Source: Patescibacteria group bacterium UBA910
Lineage (GTDB): Bacteria; Patescibacteriota; Minisyncoccia; Phycocordibacterales; DATDWN01
Direction of reading: 5' to 3'
DNA length: 6,262 nucleotides
Assembly: GCA_002294445.1 (NCBI GenBank)
Contig: DBEI01000014.1
Coordinates: 1-6,262 of the forward strand
The notes beneath the pieces were generated by a model. It saw nothing but the letters and a program-made list of their open reading frames with translations, did not search any database and was not told the origin of the DNA. Positions 4,862 through 6,262 of this stretch are shown here, one piece after another. The number at the start of each line of letters is the position of its first letter. Position 1 is the stretch's first letter. The position numbers and the translations under genes are program-made.

Positions 4862-5911
4862 ATGAGCGAAAAACAAAAAATCGTCCGTGATAAAATAGAA
4901 TTTAAGACCCTCACAAAAAAAGAGATGCATGCAGCAGCGCATGAAAGAATCTCTCTTATTGCACGAGAATTCAAAGAAGGCTTTACGTTTCTTGAAGACT
5001 TCCCACGTTCAGTGACTTTTTTTGGTGGGGTTAATATTAAAGACGAAGATCCTTTTTATAAAAAAGCAGAATCTCTCGCATTTCGGATTGTAAAAGAACT
5101 TGATTATGCAGTAGTAACAGGTGGTGGCCCAGGTATCATGGAGGGCGCAAACAAGGGTGCATTTGAAGCAGGTGGAAAATCTGCAGGATTGACGATTCAA
5201 CTTCCTCGAGAGCAAGTGGTCAACCCGTATCTCACCCATCATATCGATTTTTATTATTTCTTTAGTCGAAAGGTGTGTCTCTCTTTTGCAGCAGAAGCGT
5301 ATCTCTTTTTCCCTGGCGGTCTTGGCACATTAGATGAATTCTTTGAAATTCTGACATTAGTCCAAACAAAAAAAATCGAACAAGTACCTATTATTCTCGT
5401 TGGTCGTGAATTCTGGGATGGTGTCTATAACATGATGAGTACTGAATTACTCAAAAGAGGTACTATTGAAGATTTTGATCTCACACTTTTCACGATCACA
5501 GATAACCACGATGAAATCATTGATATCATTAAAAAAGCACCTGTTCGCAACGGTATACCAATCGAACACTTTGAACCGATCAACCCAATCGCACGAAAAG
5601 AATGTACACCATGTGAAGGTAACACTCCCCCTCTCACACACGAACAGACTGAAATACTACTTGAAGAAATCAATCAGTGGGTTTTGGTAGAAGATACTCA
5701 TATAGAAAAAACTATACATCTAGAAAGCTTCAGAGAAGCAATACGTTTTATCAACCGTGTAGCCCATATTGCCGAGACAGAAAATCACCACCCAGATATA
5801 CACTTGTTTGATTTTAATAAAGTAAAAATAGTACTCACCACACATGCGATCAAAGGTCTTTCTGAAAACGACTTTATCCTCGCTGCAAAAATTGACGAAC
5901 TATTGAGATAA
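4862..5911 (+). CDS. LOG-family Rossmann protein fused to pterin-4a-carbinolamine dehydratase domain
   Basis: The 349-residue product joins two enzyme families. Residues about 28-225 form a LOG-type (TIGR00730, once called lysine decarboxylase) Rossmann domain with the phosphate-binding GGGPGIM (87-93), R136 in SRK, and the signature PGGLGTLDE (151-159). LOG enzymes release the base from N6-substituted AMP or related nucleotide monophosphates. Residues about 247-349 form a complete PCD/DCoH-like domain, beginning CTPCEGNTPPLT and carrying the catalytic set H309, H310, P311 and H328 (ETENHHP, then TTH), ending GLSENDFILAAKID. PCD removes water from 4a-hydroxytetrahydropterin or acts on related pterins. 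The junction is in a single unbroken frame. No aromatic amino acid hydroxylase or pterin gene is nearby, so substrate and purpose are unknown. Both active sites look intact. The ATG at 4862 is chosen from the promoter spacing. Confidence 0.93.
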   Translation: MSEKQKIVRDKIEFKTLTKKEMHAAAHERISLIAREFKEGFTFLEDFPRSVTFFGGVNIKDEDPFYKKAESLAFRIVKELDYAVVTGGGPGIMEGANKGAFEAGGKSAGLTIQLPREQVVNPYLTHHIDFYYFFSRKVCLSFAAEAYLFFPGGLGTLDEFFEILTLVQTKKIEQVPIILVGREFWDGVYNMMSTELLKRGTIEDFDLTLFTITDNHDEIIDIIKKAPVRNGIPIEHFEPINPIARKECTPCEGNTPPLTHEQTEILLEEINQWVLVEDTHIEKTIHLESFREAIRFINRVAHIAETENHHPDIHLFDFNKVKIVLTTHAIKGLSENDFILAAKIDELLR

Positions 5912-5923
5912 TACTATTCTAAA

Positions 5924-5966
5924 GAATAAAATAAAGAGGCCAATTTGGCCTCTTATTTGTTTATTC
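5924..5966. terminator. Bidirectional terminator between convergent genes
   Basis: A 9-bp stem, AAGAGGCCA (5934-5942) with TGGCCTCTT (5946-5954), has a 3-base loop. It is extended by an outer AT-rich repeat, GAATAAA (5924-5930) with TTTATTC (5960-5966). T-rich sequence follows on both strands. It ends the LOG-PCD transcript and the xseAB transcript; its outer arm overlaps the first base of the xseB stop codon. Confidence 0.8.
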
Positions 5967-6181
5967 TATTCTTCAGAAATACTTTTCTTTATTTCTTTAA
6001 ACTCATTTTCAATTTCTTTGAGTCGCTCTTTTGATTGCTTGATCAAAACCACCCCTTCTTTTACCTGTTCGAGCGCTTTTTCTACATCCATTTCTTTCTG
6101 AGATTCAAACCATGAGACAATAGTCCCCAATCGTTTGAGCATATCAGTGATTTCTTCTTTTTTTGTATCTGTTTTTTTCAT
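5966..6181 (-). CDS. xseB: Exodeoxyribonuclease VII small subunit
   Basis: XseB is the small subunit of exonuclease VII, a single-strand-specific nuclease that works with several copies of XseB bound to each XseA. The 71-residue protein is the usual length and helical throughout. The family pattern is visible as LKRLGTIVSWFES (15-27), then VEKALEQVKEGVVLIKQSKERL (33-54), giving the two amphipathic helices that bind XseA. The last 20 residues are charged. The ATG at 6181 comes 6 bases after the xseA stop, with no Shine-Dalgarno site, so translation is probably coupled to xseA. The identity is supported by the upstream gene fragment as well as by the sequence. Confidence 0.93.
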   Translation of the reverse strand: MKKTDTKKEEITDMLKRLGTIVSWFESQKEMDVEKALEQVKEGVVLIKQSKERLKEIENEFKEIKKSISEE

Positions 6182-6187
6182 ATTAAT

Positions 6188-6262
6188 TTACTGTGTTATG
6201 GTATTAATAATTCCATCTGAAACCGCAACATCCAATTCTTCACCTTTTTTAATATCCTTTAC
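6188..6262 (-). CDS. xseA: Exodeoxyribonuclease VII large subunit, C-terminal fragment
   Basis: Only the last 24 codons and the TAA (6190-6188) are inside the window; the rest is off the right edge. The peptide ends in VKDIKKGEELDVAVSDGI followed by INTITQ. This fits the small C-terminal beta-hairpin segment of XseA, which typically reads like SVKDLKEGDELTIRLADG. XseA is the catalytic subunit of exonuclease VII. Its position just upstream of xseB in the usual xseA-xseB order makes the call much stronger than the short peptide alone would. Confidence 0.85.
   Translation of the reverse strand, partial: VKDIKKGEELDVAVSDGIINTITQ

Overview
The window looks like chromosomal DNA from a small-genome, AT-leaning bacterium, most likely a member of Candidatus Patescibacteria (CPR), perhaps Parcubacteria-like. 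That placement is an inference. It rests on short intergenic spaces, an unusual Tgt variant, very short mRNA leaders and the overall look of the proteins. The genetic code appears standard: no in-frame UGA interrupts any conserved gene. I see no mobile element, CRISPR array, tRNA or rRNA.

Layout. Positions 1-1745 (minus) carry the first 581 codons of uvrB, with the C-terminus off the left edge. Positions 1746-2023 hold the uvrB promoter, a minus-strand rho-independent terminator and a GC-rich, hairpin-rich island of about 160 bases that I interpret as a probable small structured RNA. The island contains a 14-codon ORF with a Shine-Dalgarno sequence. Positions 2024-3223 (minus) are tgt, a tRNA-guanine transglycosylase. 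Divergent from it at 3290-3559 (plus) is an unrecognised small one-TM protein with an AGGAGG site and a TTG start. A shared bidirectional terminator separates that gene from a membrane-anchored FKBP-type peptidyl-prolyl isomerase (3617-4078, minus). Divergent from the isomerase are an RluF-like rRNA/tRNA pseudouridine synthase (4136-4837, plus) and a LOG-family protein fused to a pterin-4a-carbinolamine dehydratase (PCD) domain (4862-5911, plus). After another bidirectional terminator come xseB (5966-6181, minus) and the last 24 codons of xseA (6188-6262, minus).

How the genes fit together. Most are housekeeping genes: DNA repair (uvrB, xseAB), RNA modification (tgt, rluF-like) and envelope protein folding (FKBP). 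They do not form one pathway. The points that deserve attention are: (a) in four genes a sigma70-like -10 box lies only 6-7 bases before the ATG, which points to leaderless mRNAs; (b) the LOG-PCD fusion; (c) the probable ncRNA between tgt and uvrB; (d) a changed substrate-selectivity loop in Tgt; (e) the unknown small membrane protein, which unlike its neighbours has a perfect Shine-Dalgarno site. I did not find a clear multi-gene novel system.
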